64,000 nucleotides of DNA from DASQYE01 sp035940775 (lineage in GTDB: Bacteria; Acidobacteriota; Blastocatellia; Pyrinomonadales; Pyrinomonadaceae): contig DASZEN010000059.1 in assembly GCA_035940775.1 (NCBI GenBank), forward strand, positions 62,001-126,000, in the 5' to 3' direction. This document shows positions 15,567 through 24,188 of the stretch, piece by piece. Both the position numbers and the translations under genes were made by a program. Under the pieces are notes generated by a model. The model was not told the DNA's origin. It ran no database searches and saw only the letters and a list, made by a program, of their open reading frames with translations. The number at the start of each line of letters is the position of its first letter. Position 1 is the stretch's first letter.

Positions 15567-18560
15567 CTACCAGCCGATGAATCTCCCCAGGGCGGCGATT
15601 ATGTCGGCGTCGAAGGTCGCGTCCCAACTTCTGCACCAGTTCAGGCGCGCCCCATTCAAGCGCTTCACCGTGTCGTCCACTTCGCCGAGCGCCCGCACGA
15701 GCCCCAGCTTAACGCCGTCAATGGTTGGCGAGACCGCTATGATGTTCGTCGAAATCTCAGCCATCTTCTCAGCCGTCTTGGTGGCGTAAGTGTTCGTCAC
15801 GGTCACGAGCCCGGCGGCCGCCATGTCCAGAGGCGTAATGCTCGGGTGCGGCGAGAGCATCAGGCTCAGACCAAGATCATAGCCCGGCAACACGCGCCTG
15901 TACTCTTGCAGGCCGAGCCGTGGCAGCATCCTTAGCTCCGCGTCCGCGGACAACGGCACGCTCCTGTAGTTATCGACCGTGCCTATGCCATGAAACTCCC
16001 ACTTTCGAGCGTCGAAGTGTCCCTCGCCGAGCGCCGCCCTGAGCGCCAGCGTCCCCAGCTCGAACATGTTCCGCGCGAAATATTTTTGCTCCGGACGCGC
16101 ATAAAAGATTAATCGTCGGCGTCGTCTACGACGCAACTCTTTCTCATCGATCTCGAAGGAACAGACGGCGTTCTGAATGACGATTGGGCCCGGCGCTTCA
16201 TGCTCCCGTTGCTGGCCGGAATAAACGCCGATGCTGTGCTGCCTGAAATAATCGCGCAGCATCGAGGTCGAGAATACAGCATGATGCGGAAACGAGTATG
16301 CCTGCTCGGCGAGCGCGTAGAGCGAGCCGGAGGGATAAAACAGGGGCTCGTAATCCTGTATCAGGTAACTGAATCTCTCTTGTCCCAAACTTTTGGAGGC
16401 GTGATGAGCGATATGGGCCGTCCACCAGGAGGTGGCGATGAAAGCGTCTCGCGGGTTGACCTTCAGAGGAACCGAGCGGTCGTAAACATAAGCGGTCTGC
16501 ACCTCCCCGAAAACGTCTCGCAGCCCGTCATAGTCTGCGATCAGACGACTCCACCGCGCCGGATCATAATCGCAGGGATCGACGATCACCAGCCGCACAC
16601 GGTAGCCGCTGCGTCCCAGCTTCAAGGCGAGGTTGAGCATACTCAGGTAGCCCGCGAACATATACTTGAAGTTGATTTCGGAGATGAGAATATTGACGCG
16701 GCGTTCGCTCTCTTCGGAGATGTCAAGCTTTATCGGCGCCAGCTTCTGTGGGATGAACTCGACCGCCTCGCTCGCGTCCGGCAGACTCGGCTGTGCCAAT
16801 CGCGGGACTTGAGAAACCTGCGCGAGCTTTGACGCGGCGAGCCGCCGCCGGTTTCGGCGATAATAATTTTTGAATAGGCGAACGATGATGGTCGAGGAGA
16901 GGCAAAGCCACTCGACGCCAAGCGTCGGACGCCGCTTTAGCTTGTATTTGACGGCCTCCACGATCATCACCGGCAGCGAATATTCCAGGCGCTCGAATCG
17001 TTCGAGGACGACGCGCCTTTCTGCCGTGGCATCCTTGAATCGCAGCCTGAGCACCCCGGCGATGAAAGCTATTCTGACCGGCACGACGCGATACAAAGCG
17101 GAGTAGTCCTGAAGAAACTGCTGGCCGAACCCGTTGCTTCGCCCCATGAAGAGACTGAGCGCTCTGGCGATGCTCCGCAACTGCGGCAGAAAACGAGCCG
17201 GGGCGGCGTTCGTGTGGCCGATGACGTTGCCGGAATGCTGTTGATAGGCGTAGAGAGGCCGGTCAACGTAGCCTATACGCCCCCGCGTCAGGGCGACGCA
17301 GGCCGCCCAGTGATCGTGATACAGGTCTACGCCGTCCATACGTGGAAAGGGCAGCAGCGCATCGAGCAGGCTGGCGCGAAAAACAACCGATGCGCCGGTC
17401 ACGGTGTTGGCTAAGAGTAGCGTCTCAAGGTCGGTGTAGTTGTTGCGGCGGGTCGTCCAGTAGGTGTGTGAAACCACACGGCCATCCTGCGCCGCGATGT
17501 CCATATCGGAATAGACCAACTGAACATCTTCGGCCTGAAACTCCGCGAGGCACGCCGCGAGCTTGTCGCTGTACCAGTAATCATCCTGATCGGAAAACGC
17601 CATGAACTCGGCGGAGGCGGGCGCAAGCTTCAGGCACAGCTCGAAGTTGCGATAGTAGCCCAGGCGCGCGGCATTGCGGTGTAAGCGAAAGCGCGCGTCC
17701 TGCGAAATGATTCTCCGTATCTCGCTAAAGATGGACGGGTCTGAGCAATCGTCGTTGATAACGCAGACCCAGTTGCGAAAGGTCTGCCCCACGATGCTCT
17801 CGATCTGCCGCGCGAAGAGTTCGAGCGGCGGGTTGTAGGTCGCCATGCAGATCACGACGCGCGGCTCGTCCACATTACTTTCATCAAAATCCTCAGCCCG
17901 CTCTTCCGTCTGCTCGCGTGGCTGTAGACGAAGCGGGCCCAGGGCGGCCTCGCGCTCGCTCCCGTCATCCAGCAGCGCGCGCAAAGAGAGCTTGACCTCG
18001 CGCGGGGCGTTTATCTGCGGGAATGGAAGGGCCGTCCAAAACCGGCTCGCAAAGCTATTGCCCACGGCGTCAACCTCCGTAGACTTTTCCGTGAACGCTT
18101 CGCTCTCCGCCAGCGAATGATTGATTACACGGTGCGGCTCGCCGTCCACAATCACGCTCAGTCTTTTTATCCTCTGCCGCGAGTGATAACAGTTGCCGCT
18201 CAGGTAGAACAGGTTTCCGAGGCCCACCGTGAATGGCACGGAAAGGTCTGCGTCGACCTTCCAGATCAACTCTTCGGCCTCGCCGCCCGTCTCAGCTTGA
18301 TTTACGGGAGCGCCTTTCAATCCAAGAACGGCTCTTTTTATCTGCGAGCGCAGCGGGCCGGGAACAATGGCGCGCCCGAGCGGCCAGAGGATGCGTTGAA
18401 GCAGCTTGAACCCGAAGCTAGTTTTGATGTCTTCGAGTTCGAGCCGGAGTTGCGAGTAGCCTTGTGTCAGCCTTTGATGCTCGGCGCGCAGCCTACTTAG
18501 CTCGTCCGGCGTCTCTCGAAGGCGATTTTCGTGATCGTATGGCTCGACAGGCTTTTCCAT
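15567..18560 (-). CDS. Large two-domain glycosyltransferase (GT2 plus WsaF/GT4-like)
   Basis: The product is 997 aa. Residues 10-50 look coiled-coil. Residues about 100-220 form a domain beginning VDADLSVPFTVGLGN, seen beside some rhamnosyltransferases. A GT2 domain spans about 233-480 (VVICMATYNPPLELF, then VLINDDCSDPSIF-like and a DxD-type YSDMD). A second transferase domain starts near residue 625 (VNILISEINFKYMFAGYL) and ends with a GT4-type region (HPSITPLDMAAAGLVTVTNTY) resembling WsaF rhamnosyltransferase. Two transferases in one chain could add two sugars of a repeat unit in succession. It is the first gene of a minus-strand unit with the methyltransferase, facing wzm-wzt. It probably works on the cytoplasmic face of the membrane. 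Confidence 0.85.
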   Translation of the reverse strand: MEKPVEPYDHENRLRETPDELSRLRAEHQRLTQGYSQLRLELEDIKTSFGFKLLQRILWPLGRAIVPGPLRSQIKRAVLGLKGAPVNQAETGGEAEELIWKVDADLSVPFTVGLGNLFYLSGNCYHSRQRIKRLSVIVDGEPHRVINHSLAESEAFTEKSTEVDAVGNSFASRFWTALPFPQINAPREVKLSLRALLDDGSEREAALGPLRLQPREQTEERAEDFDESNVDEPRVVICMATYNPPLELFARQIESIVGQTFRNWVCVINDDCSDPSIFSEIRRIISQDARFRLHRNAARLGYYRNFELCLKLAPASAEFMAFSDQDDYWYSDKLAACLAEFQAEDVQLVYSDMDIAAQDGRVVSHTYWTTRRNNYTDLETLLLANTVTGASVVFRASLLDALLPFPRMDGVDLYHDHWAACVALTRGRIGYVDRPLYAYQQHSGNVIGHTNAAPARFLPQLRSIARALSLFMGRSNGFGQQFLQDYSALYRVVPVRIAFIAGVLRLRFKDATAERRVVLERFERLEYSLPVMIVEAVKYKLKRRPTLGVEWLCLSSTIIVRLFKNYYRRNRRRLAASKLAQVSQVPRLAQPSLPDASEAVEFIPQKLAPIKLDISEESERRVNILISEINFKYMFAGYLSMLNLALKLGRSGYRVRLVIVDPCDYDPARWSRLIADYDGLRDVFGEVQTAYVYDRSVPLKVNPRDAFIATSWWTAHIAHHASKSLGQERFSYLIQDYEPLFYPSGSLYALAEQAYSFPHHAVFSTSMLRDYFRQHSIGVYSGQQREHEAPGPIVIQNAVCSFEIDEKELRRRRRRRLIFYARPEQKYFARNMFELGTLALRAALGEGHFDARKWEFHGIGTVDNYRSVPLSADAELRMLPRLGLQEYRRVLPGYDLGLSLMLSPHPSITPLDMAAAGLVTVTNTYATKTAEKMAEISTNIIAVSPTIDGVKLGLVRALGEVDDTVKRLNGARLNWCRSWDATFDADIIAALGRFIGW

Positions 18561-18569
18561 TCATTCTCA

Positions 18570-19703
18570 TCATAGCTTTCTGACGAAACATTTGCCCGGA
18601 AGCTGGCGCACCAGCTCGCGCATCTCAAGCCCCAGCAGCGTGCCCGACAGCTCCGCCACCGTGAGACTGCTCACCTCGGCGAGCGCATCGATATGCGCCG
18701 GATTGTCCGTCGAAAGCAGCTTCCAGACAGCATGCTCGGTCGCAGTCAGGTCTTCGGGAACGAGCGACAACTGCTCGATCATGACCCCCTCTTTCTTCTG
18801 CTTTCCGGTCTCGGGCGGCAGTAGCTCGGCGGCAATTGCGGGCGGCAACTCCGCCGCGATGTCTTGCCATTGTTGTATGAGTTTTGCGCCCGCGCCTTTG
18901 ATGAGATAGTTCGTGCCGAAAGAGTTCCTGGAGGTGATATTGCCGGGCACGGCGAACACTTCGCGGTTCTGCTCCATCGCCATGCGCGCCGTAATCAGAG
19001 AGCCGGAGTTCTCCGCCGCTTCGACGATCAGGACTCCGAGGCTGAGGCCGCTGATGACGCGATTGCGATAGGGAAAGTTCTGCGGCGCAGGCGGCGTCGC
19101 GAGCGGAAATTCGGAGACGAGCGCGCCGTCGTGATCCAGAATCTCCCGGGCCAGCTTTTGATGGTCGCGCGGATAGACCTGATCGAGGCCGGTTCCCATG
19201 ACCGCCACCGTGCGCCCGCCGCCTTCGAGCGCGCCCCTGTGCGCCGCAGCATCGATGCCGCGCGCGAGCCCGGAGATGATCGTCACGCCACGCGCCGCCA
19301 GTTCGCGCGCCAGCATCCCGGCCGTGTTCTGCCCGTAGGTCGAACAGCGCCGAGAGCCGACGATGGCGACGCAAGGCCCATCCAGGCACTCTTCCCATGC
19401 GCCCTTAACGTAGAGCGTAATCGGCGGATCAAAGACCTCGCGCAGCAGCGACGGGTACGTGCCGTCGTCTAACAGTAGCACGTCGGCGCCGAGCGAGCGC
19501 ACGCGCTCAATCTCAAGGGTCGCCTTTTCGAGCAGGTCGCGCGCCATGATGCTCTCAATCGCTTCGGGGCGCAGCCTGACGGCCTCCAACTCTGCCCGTG
19601 ACGCATTGAACACGGCCTCCGCCGACCCGAACCTTTCAAGGAGCTTGGCAGCAGCCCTCGGGCCAATGCCCGGAGTCATGTTAAGTGCGATCCACTCTTT
19701 CAT
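18570..19703 (-). CDS. dprA: DprA: single-strand DNA loader for natural transformation
   Basis: The product is 377 aa. An N-terminal helix-hairpin-helix region (TPGIGPRAAAKLLERFG) comes first. Then the Rossmann-like DprA core: VAIVGSRRCSTYG, ISGLARGIDAAAHRGAL, GTGLDQVYPRDH, FPYRNRVISGLS and AENSGSLITARMA. A C-terminal winged-helix-like domain (about residues 310-377) completes the long form of the family. DprA binds incoming single-stranded DNA and loads RecA, so the lineage may be naturally competent, though no other competence gene is in the window. A selenocysteine tRNA gene lies about 100 bp upstream on the same strand. Confidence 0.95.
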   Translation of the reverse strand: MKEWIALNMTPGIGPRAAAKLLERFGSAEAVFNASRAELEAVRLRPEAIESIMARDLLEKATLEIERVRSLGADVLLLDDGTYPSLLREVFDPPITLYVKGAWEECLDGPCVAIVGSRRCSTYGQNTAGMLARELAARGVTIISGLARGIDAAAHRGALEGGGRTVAVMGTGLDQVYPRDHQKLAREILDHDGALVSEFPLATPPAPQNFPYRNRVISGLSLGVLIVEAAENSGSLITARMAMEQNREVFAVPGNITSRNSFGTNYLIKGAGAKLIQQWQDIAAELPPAIAAELLPPETGKQKKEGVMIEQLSLVPEDLTATEHAVWKLLSTDNPAHIDALAEVSSLTVAELSGTLLGLEMRELVRQLPGKCFVRKL

Positions 19704-19807
19704 GGTGAGCGCGGATTTCGGATCGGGGAACGGATCGGGCAGGAGCCCGGGAATCCAACTCGCTTCCAGGTCCGTGTCCTTCGTTCCTCAATCCGAAATT
19801 GAACTTG

Positions 19808-19906
19808 TGGCGGAGGCGTGTAGGAATCGAACCTACCCGAGCCTGCTCTCACAGGCTCACAGACGGTTTTGAAGACCGCGCCGTTCACCAGAACAGATGC
19901 GCCTCC
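19808..19906 (-). tRNA. selC: tRNA-Sec (anticodon UCA)
   Basis: On the minus strand the 99-nt sequence begins GGAGGCGC and ends in CGCCTCC, discriminator G and an encoded CCA. The features of bacterial tRNA-Sec are present: a 6-bp D stem (with one G-U pair) closed by a 4-base loop; an anticodon loop CUUCAAA with anticodon UCA at 19872-19870; a long variable arm with a 7-bp stem; and a TTCGATT T loop on a 5-bp stem. Seven acceptor pairs are clear and the eighth would be C-A, a small departure from the 8+5 rule. Its presence implies UGA is read as selenocysteine in at least one gene. SelA, SelB and SelD are not in the window. Confidence 0.93.
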
Positions 19907-20116
19907 CCGGAAAAGAATCATAGGCGAAAAACCCTACGCGCCGCCGGGGCGGGCTGTCAAGAGGCGCGCTCGCGTCGTGCGCGTCCCCGTTTAGAGCCGT
20001 TTCCAAAAGCCGCGCGATTGTTTGACGGATTACTCCCGGCACATTACCATCTCACTCACACACCAGTTTCATAGTCCCGTGGCAATTTATAAATTTACGA
20101 GGAAGTGAACCCAACC

Positions 20117-20956
20117 ATGGCAGAAGCGGAAGCGGAGGCGAAGGCGTCAGTTGGTCAGGCAGCCCCCCGGCTTGTGCAATACGGCGTCGCAGACGGCGTC
20201 GCGATCTTGACCTTGAGCGATCCTCCGGCCAATACGTACACCTACGAGATGATGCAGGAGCTTGACCGCTCCATACTGGCGGCGCGCATGGATGAAGAGG
20301 TTCAGGTGATCGTCATCACTGGCGAGGGCGAGAAGTTCTTCTCGGCTGGCGCCAACATCCGAACGCTCTCGGAGATGACGCCCACCTTCAAATACTTTTT
20401 CTGTCTTCACGCCAACGAAACGCTCTCGCGGTTGGAGCAGACGCCGAAACTGGTCATCGCTGCCTTAAACGGCCACACGGTGGGCGGCGGGCTTGAGGTC
20501 GCGATGGCGGCAGACATTCGCATCGCGCGAAAGGGCGCGGGCAAGATGGGCCTGCCCGAAATCACCCTGGGCGTTCTTCCGGGCACGGGCGGGACTCAGC
20601 GACTGGTACGTATGGTCGGCAAATCGCGCTCGATTGAATTGATGACGACGGGCGAGCTGTTCGACTTCGAGCGTGGGCTGGAGCTTGGCCTGATAAACCA
20701 CATCTACGAGGCGGGGACGCGCGACGAGTTCATGAAGCAGGTTTTGGATTACGCGCGCCAGTTCACGCTGCCCCGGAGGGCGGCGCGCGCGGTGGGACGC
20801 ATCAAGCGCAGCGTCCAATCGGGCGCGGAGATTCCCTTTGAGTACGCGCTGGCGCTTGAGCGCGAGCTTCAACAGCAGCTCTTCCAATCGGAAGACGCGA
20901 GGGAGGGGCTCGACGCCTACGTTGAGAAGCGCAAACCGCAGTTCAAAGGAAGGTGA
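20117..20956 (+). CDS. Enoyl-CoA hydratase (crotonase family, both catalytic Glu present)
   Basis: The product is 279 aa from the ATG at 20117. A GTG 12 bases earlier is also open, but GAGGAAG (20099-20105) is correctly spaced for the ATG. The crotonase fold shows the CoA-binding loop GEKFFSAGANI, the oxyanion segment HTVGGGLEVAMAADIRIA with the first catalytic Glu, and GLPEITLGVLPGTGGTQR with the second. It should hydrate a 2-enoyl-CoA. It is the first gene of the aminobenzoyl-CoA cluster, all but one of whose members run on the plus strand. A beta-oxidation role on the ring-opened intermediate is likely. The Ala/Glu-rich N-terminal 20 residues are dispensable-looking. Confidence 0.88.
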   Translation: MAEAEAEAKASVGQAAPRLVQYGVADGVAILTLSDPPANTYTYEMMQELDRSILAARMDEEVQVIVITGEGEKFFSAGANIRTLSEMTPTFKYFFCLHANETLSRLEQTPKLVIAALNGHTVGGGLEVAMAADIRIARKGAGKMGLPEITLGVLPGTGGTQRLVRMVGKSRSIELMTTGELFDFERGLELGLINHIYEAGTRDEFMKQVLDYARQFTLPRRAARAVGRIKRSVQSGAEIPFEYALALERELQQQLFQSEDAREGLDAYVEKRKPQFKGR

Positions 20957-21043
20957 GACAGGGGCCGCAACGGTTTGGGGCCCGGTCGAAGATGCGAGCT
21001 TCTGACCGGCGCGCCTGAAGAGCCTTCTGTCCTCCGTAATCTT

Positions 21044-21844
21044 ATGACTTACGAAAACATCAAAGTCGGTTACGAAACGGGCATCGCGACCATTACGCTC
21101 GACCGTCCCGAAAAGCTGAACGCTTTCGCCGGACACATGAGGCGTGATCTGGCACAGGCTCTGGAGCGCGCGGCGAGCGCGTCGGACGTGCGCGTTGTCG
21201 TCATCACGGGCGCGGGGCGCGGTTTTTGCGCGGGCGCGGATGTCGCCTACATGGCGGAGTTGATGGAGCGGCAGGACGTTGACGAGTTCGCGCGCCTCCT
21301 CGGCGCGGGTCGCCGCGTGCTGACCGCCATACGCCAGATGACGAAGCCCGTCATCGCCTCCGTCAATGGGCCCGCTTACGGCGCGGGCTTCAATCTGGCG
21401 CTCGGTTGCGACCTCCGCATCGCTTCCGAGTCGGCCTCCTTCAGCCAGTCGTTCGTCAAAGTCGGATTGCATCCGGACTGGGGCGGAACCTACTTTTTGC
21501 CGCGCGTCGTGCCCACGAACCTCGCCTGCGAGATGTTTTTTCTGGGCGATGCGATAGACGCCGGGCGCGCCCTGCAACTCGGACTCGTCAACCGGGTCGT
21601 ACCCGACGCAGAGCTTGCGGAGCAAACGCGCAAACTCGCCGAACGCCTGCGCGACGCGCCTTACAGGTCGATTGCGGCGGCCAAGCACGCCGTCTACATG
21701 AGCGAAGAGTCGAACCTTGAGCGCATGCTGCAATACGAAACGGAAGCGCAGCTACAATGCTTTCAATCGGAGGAGGCGCGCAAGCGCGTGCGCGCATTCC
21801 TGGAGCGGCGCGACACGGCCCGCCCGACCCTTCGTAGAGCCTGA
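21044..21844 (+). CDS. Crotonase-family enzyme lacking both hydratase glutamates
   Basis: The product is 266 aa from the ATG at 21044. The fold is plain (TLDRPEKLNAF, GRGFCAGADVAYM, SVNGPAYGAGFNLALGCDLRIA). However, the first catalytic Glu position is Asn (GAGFNLALGCD) and the second is Phe (SFVKVGLHPDWGGT in place of PEITLG-type sequence), with an Asp in HPDWGG. Such proteins are isomerases, ring hydrolases or lyases rather than standard hydratases; PaaG-type isomerases similarly use an Asp. In this cluster it is a candidate for the isomerase or ring-opening step after the aminobenzoyl-CoA ring is dearomatised. That assignment is inference. Confidence 0.8.
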   Translation: MTYENIKVGYETGIATITLDRPEKLNAFAGHMRRDLAQALERAASASDVRVVVITGAGRGFCAGADVAYMAELMERQDVDEFARLLGAGRRVLTAIRQMTKPVIASVNGPAYGAGFNLALGCDLRIASESASFSQSFVKVGLHPDWGGTYFLPRVVPTNLACEMFFLGDAIDAGRALQLGLVNRVVPDAELAEQTRKLAERLRDAPYRSIAAAKHAVYMSEESNLERMLQYETEAQLQCFQSEEARKRVRAFLERRDTARPTLRRA

Positions 21845-21897
21845 GCGCCGAAAGTGTATGCGCTCTTAGACGCGCCCTCCGCTCCCACGTGCATTAC

Positions 21898-22680
21898 ATG
21901 AAACTCTCCGGCAAAATTGCGCTCATCACGGGCGGCGGGCGCGGCATCGGTCGCGCCATCGCCTTCGCCTTCGCGCGCGAAGGTGCGCGCGTCTGCGTGG
22001 TCGCACGCACCCTCGCGGAGGTCGCGCGCGTCGCTTCGGAAATCGAAAAGGAGTGTCGAGTCGAAGCCGCCTCGTTTACGTGCGACGTGTCGGACAAAGA
22101 GAGTATCGGGCGCGCGTTCGCGTTCGCAGCGGAAAGATTCGGGCGCGGCGCTGATATACTGGTCAACAACGCTGGCATCGCCGAGAGCGCGCCGCTCCTT
22201 AAAACCGACGACGAGTTGTGGCAGCGTCACCTGTCGGTAAATCTTTCGGGGACGTTCCACTGCACGCGCGCCGCCCTGCCCGCGATGCTCGCAAGGGGTT
22301 GGGGCCGCGTCATCAACATCGCTTCGATTGCGGGCAAGACGGGCGCGCCATACATCTCAGCCTACGCGGCGTCGAAGCATGGCGTGCTCGGCCTGACACG
22401 CTCGGTCGCGCTTGAAGTGGCGAGCAAGGGCATAACCGTCAACGCGATCTGCCCCGGCTATGTCGAGACGGATATGACGACGCACGCGGTCGAAAACGTC
22501 ACGGCCAGAACCGGCCGGAGCGCCGAAGAGGCGCGCCGTATCATCGAGGCCATGAGCCCGCAGAATCGCCTCGTGACGCCGGAAGAGGTCGCGGCCCTGG
22601 CTCTGCTTCTGGCCTCGGACGAAGGGCGCGGCATCAACGGCCAGGCCATCAACATAGACGGCGGGAGCCTTCTCTTCTAA
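21898..22680 (+). CDS. Short-chain dehydrogenase/reductase (3-hydroxyacyl-CoA type)
   Basis: The product is 260 aa from the ATG at 21898; a GTG three codons earlier is possible. It shows the NAD(P) loop TGGGRGIGRAIA, NNAGIA, the catalytic Ser in NIASIAGKTGAP, and YAASK with Tyr and Lys. PGYVETDM follows, as in FabG/PhaB and 3-hydroxyacyl-CoA dehydrogenases. The Arg in VVARTLAEV after the second strand leans toward NADP(H), but specificity is not certain. In this cluster it should oxidise the 3-hydroxyacyl-CoA made by a hydratase. Confidence 0.87.
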   Translation: MKLSGKIALITGGGRGIGRAIAFAFAREGARVCVVARTLAEVARVASEIEKECRVEAASFTCDVSDKESIGRAFAFAAERFGRGADILVNNAGIAESAPLLKTDDELWQRHLSVNLSGTFHCTRAALPAMLARGWGRVINIASIAGKTGAPYISAYAASKHGVLGLTRSVALEVASKGITVNAICPGYVETDMTTHAVENVTARTGRSAEEARRIIEAMSPQNRLVTPEEVAALALLLASDEGRGINGQAINIDGGSLLF

Positions 22681-22786
22681 CGATTTCGAGCTTCCGTACC
22701 GGAGAGCGATGCGAGTCGAAAGATAGGATTCCGTGATTCAAGCTTGCGGTAGCGTTGAGCTGAAATTCGGAACCCGAATTTGAACA

Positions 22787-22826
22787 ATGGCATTTCGTCT
22801 TAATTGAGCGATGGCATTTCGTCTTA
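22787..22826 (+). repeat. 24-bp tandem duplication of the ridA-like gene start
   Basis: The 16-base sequence beginning ATGGCATTTCGT occurs at 22787-22802 and again at 22811-22826, where it starts the RidA-family gene. The copies are 24 bases apart, so in frame, but the first copy runs into TGA after six codons. It could be a relic of slippage or a tiny upstream open frame. Confidence 0.7.
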
Positions 22827-23209
22827 TCAATCCGGAATCCCTGGGCCCACCGCGCGGCTACTCCAACGGAGTGGTGGCCCCGCCCGGCGGAAGGCTGCTT
22901 TTCATAGCGGGCCAGATCGCCTGGGACGAGCGCTCTAAAATCGTCAGCCCTGATTTCATAGCCCAGTTCGAGCGCGCTCTCTTTAACCTGATCGCAGTAG
23001 TACGCGAGGCGGGCGGAGAACCGGCGCAGATCGCCCGCCTCGTCATCTACGTCACGGACAAACGGGAGTACGTGGCCTCGCAAGAAGAGATTGGCGGACG
23101 CTGGCGCGCGCTGATGGGTCGCCATTATCCGGCCATGTCGCTCGTTGAAGTCAAGGGCCTGCTCGAAGACGAGGCGAAGGTGGAGATCGAAGGAATCGCG
23201 GTGCTATAA
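22811..23209 (+). CDS. RidA/YjgF-family enamine/imine deaminase
   Basis: The product is 132 aa, the normal length for this trimeric cytoplasmic family. It contains RLLFIAGQIAWDE, VVREAGGEPAQIARLVIYVTDK (with the Arg that positions the substrate carboxylate in RidA) and the C-terminal YPAMSLVEVKGLLEDEAKVEIEGIAVL, matching the conserved PAR-x-x-V-x-V-x-x-L region although PAR is here PAM. RidA proteins hydrolyse enamines and imines to ketones, releasing ammonia. The ring-reduced product of 2-aminobenzoyl-CoA is such an enamine, so this protein may remove the amino group. The gene start is duplicated just upstream. Confidence 0.82.
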   Translation: MAFRLINPESLGPPRGYSNGVVAPPGGRLLFIAGQIAWDERSKIVSPDFIAQFERALFNLIAVVREAGGEPAQIARLVIYVTDKREYVASQEEIGGRWRALMGRHYPAMSLVEVKGLLEDEAKVEIEGIAVL

Positions 23210-23302
23210 GAAGTTCGGCCGCCCGCCCGGTTGGACAATAAAAAAAGCTGGCCGCCCCCGTAGCTGATCGCTGATGATTACTGATCGCCGATTTACCAGA
23301 CC

Positions 23303-24112
23303 ATGATCGAACCGAAGAGTTTTCTTTACCAGGAGCGCGAAGGCGTGGCGACCATCACGCTCAACCGGCCGGAACGCCTCAACGCGCTCACGTTTGAGGT
23401 TTACCGCGAGTTGACGGACACCTTCGCGGCACTGCGCGGGGAGGCTGCCGTGCGCGCGGTCGTCATTACGGGCGCGGGGCGCGCCTTCTGTTCGGGCGGC
23501 GACGTGCATGACATTATCGGCGAGCTGTTCGCGCGCGACATGCAGGGCCTGCTTGAGTTCACGCGCATGACCTGCGAGCTGGTGCGTAACATACGGCAGC
23601 TTCCGAAGCCCGTCATCGCCAGCCTCAACGGCACGACCGCGGGCGCGGGCGCGTGCATCGCCCTCGCCTCGGACATACGCATCGCCAGCCCCACGGCCAA
23701 AATCGCTTTCCTCTTCGTGCGTGTCGGCCTGTCGGGCGCGGACATGGGCGCGGCTTACCTTCTGCCGCGCATAGTCGGATTGGCGAAAGCGACCGAACTG
23801 CTCTACACGGGCGATTTTCTGTCGGCGGAAGAGGCCGTGGCGGTCGGCCTTTATAATCGTATCGTCGCGGCGGACGAACTGGCGGCTGAGGCGCACGCGT
23901 TGGCGGCCAGGTTGGCGCGTGGGCCCGCCTTCGCCCTGGCGATGACGAAGGAGATGCTCAATCGCGAGCTGGAAGTGAGTCTCGACACGGCGCTCGAATG
24001 GGAGGCGCAGGCGCAGGCCGCCTGCATGCAGCACCCGGACTACCGCGAAGCCTACGAGGCTTTTGTCGAAAAGCGCGAGCCACAATTTGAAGGCGTGAAA
24101 GGCAAAGATTGA
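23303..24112 (+). CDS. Crotonase-family enzyme, variant active site
   Basis: The product is 269 aa. Fold motifs: TLNRPERLNAL, GRAFCSGGDVHDI, SLNGTTAGAGACIALASDIRIA. The first hydratase Glu is Cys (GAGACIALASD) and the second is Phe (AFLFVRVGLSGADMGAA), with an Asp in GADMGA. This enzyme and the one at 21044 share the variation, which suggests two non-hydratase steps such as ring cleavage and isomerisation. It lies between the RidA-family gene and the acyl-CoA dehydrogenase. The exact reaction cannot be read from sequence. Confidence 0.8.
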   Translation: MIEPKSFLYQEREGVATITLNRPERLNALTFEVYRELTDTFAALRGEAAVRAVVITGAGRAFCSGGDVHDIIGELFARDMQGLLEFTRMTCELVRNIRQLPKPVIASLNGTTAGAGACIALASDIRIASPTAKIAFLFVRVGLSGADMGAAYLLPRIVGLAKATELLYTGDFLSAEEAVAVGLYNRIVAADELAAEAHALAARLARGPAFALAMTKEMLNRELEVSLDTALEWEAQAQAACMQHPDYREAYEAFVEKREPQFEGVKGKD

Positions 24113-24188
24113 AGGCGCGGATGAGCAGCCCTCGCCCCCGCTTTATCACTCGCGCCCCGTCCGCCACCCTAGCCATCGCAACTCTTTT

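Noticed and set aside
20465..21733. Long antisense frame of 422 codons opposite the crotonase genes, and similar frames at 24438-25370, 28289-29440 and 30422-31489
   Set aside because: They mirror real genes with clear family motifs; G+C-rich DNA often leaves such antisense frames open, and their translations are Arg/Ala-rich without motifs.
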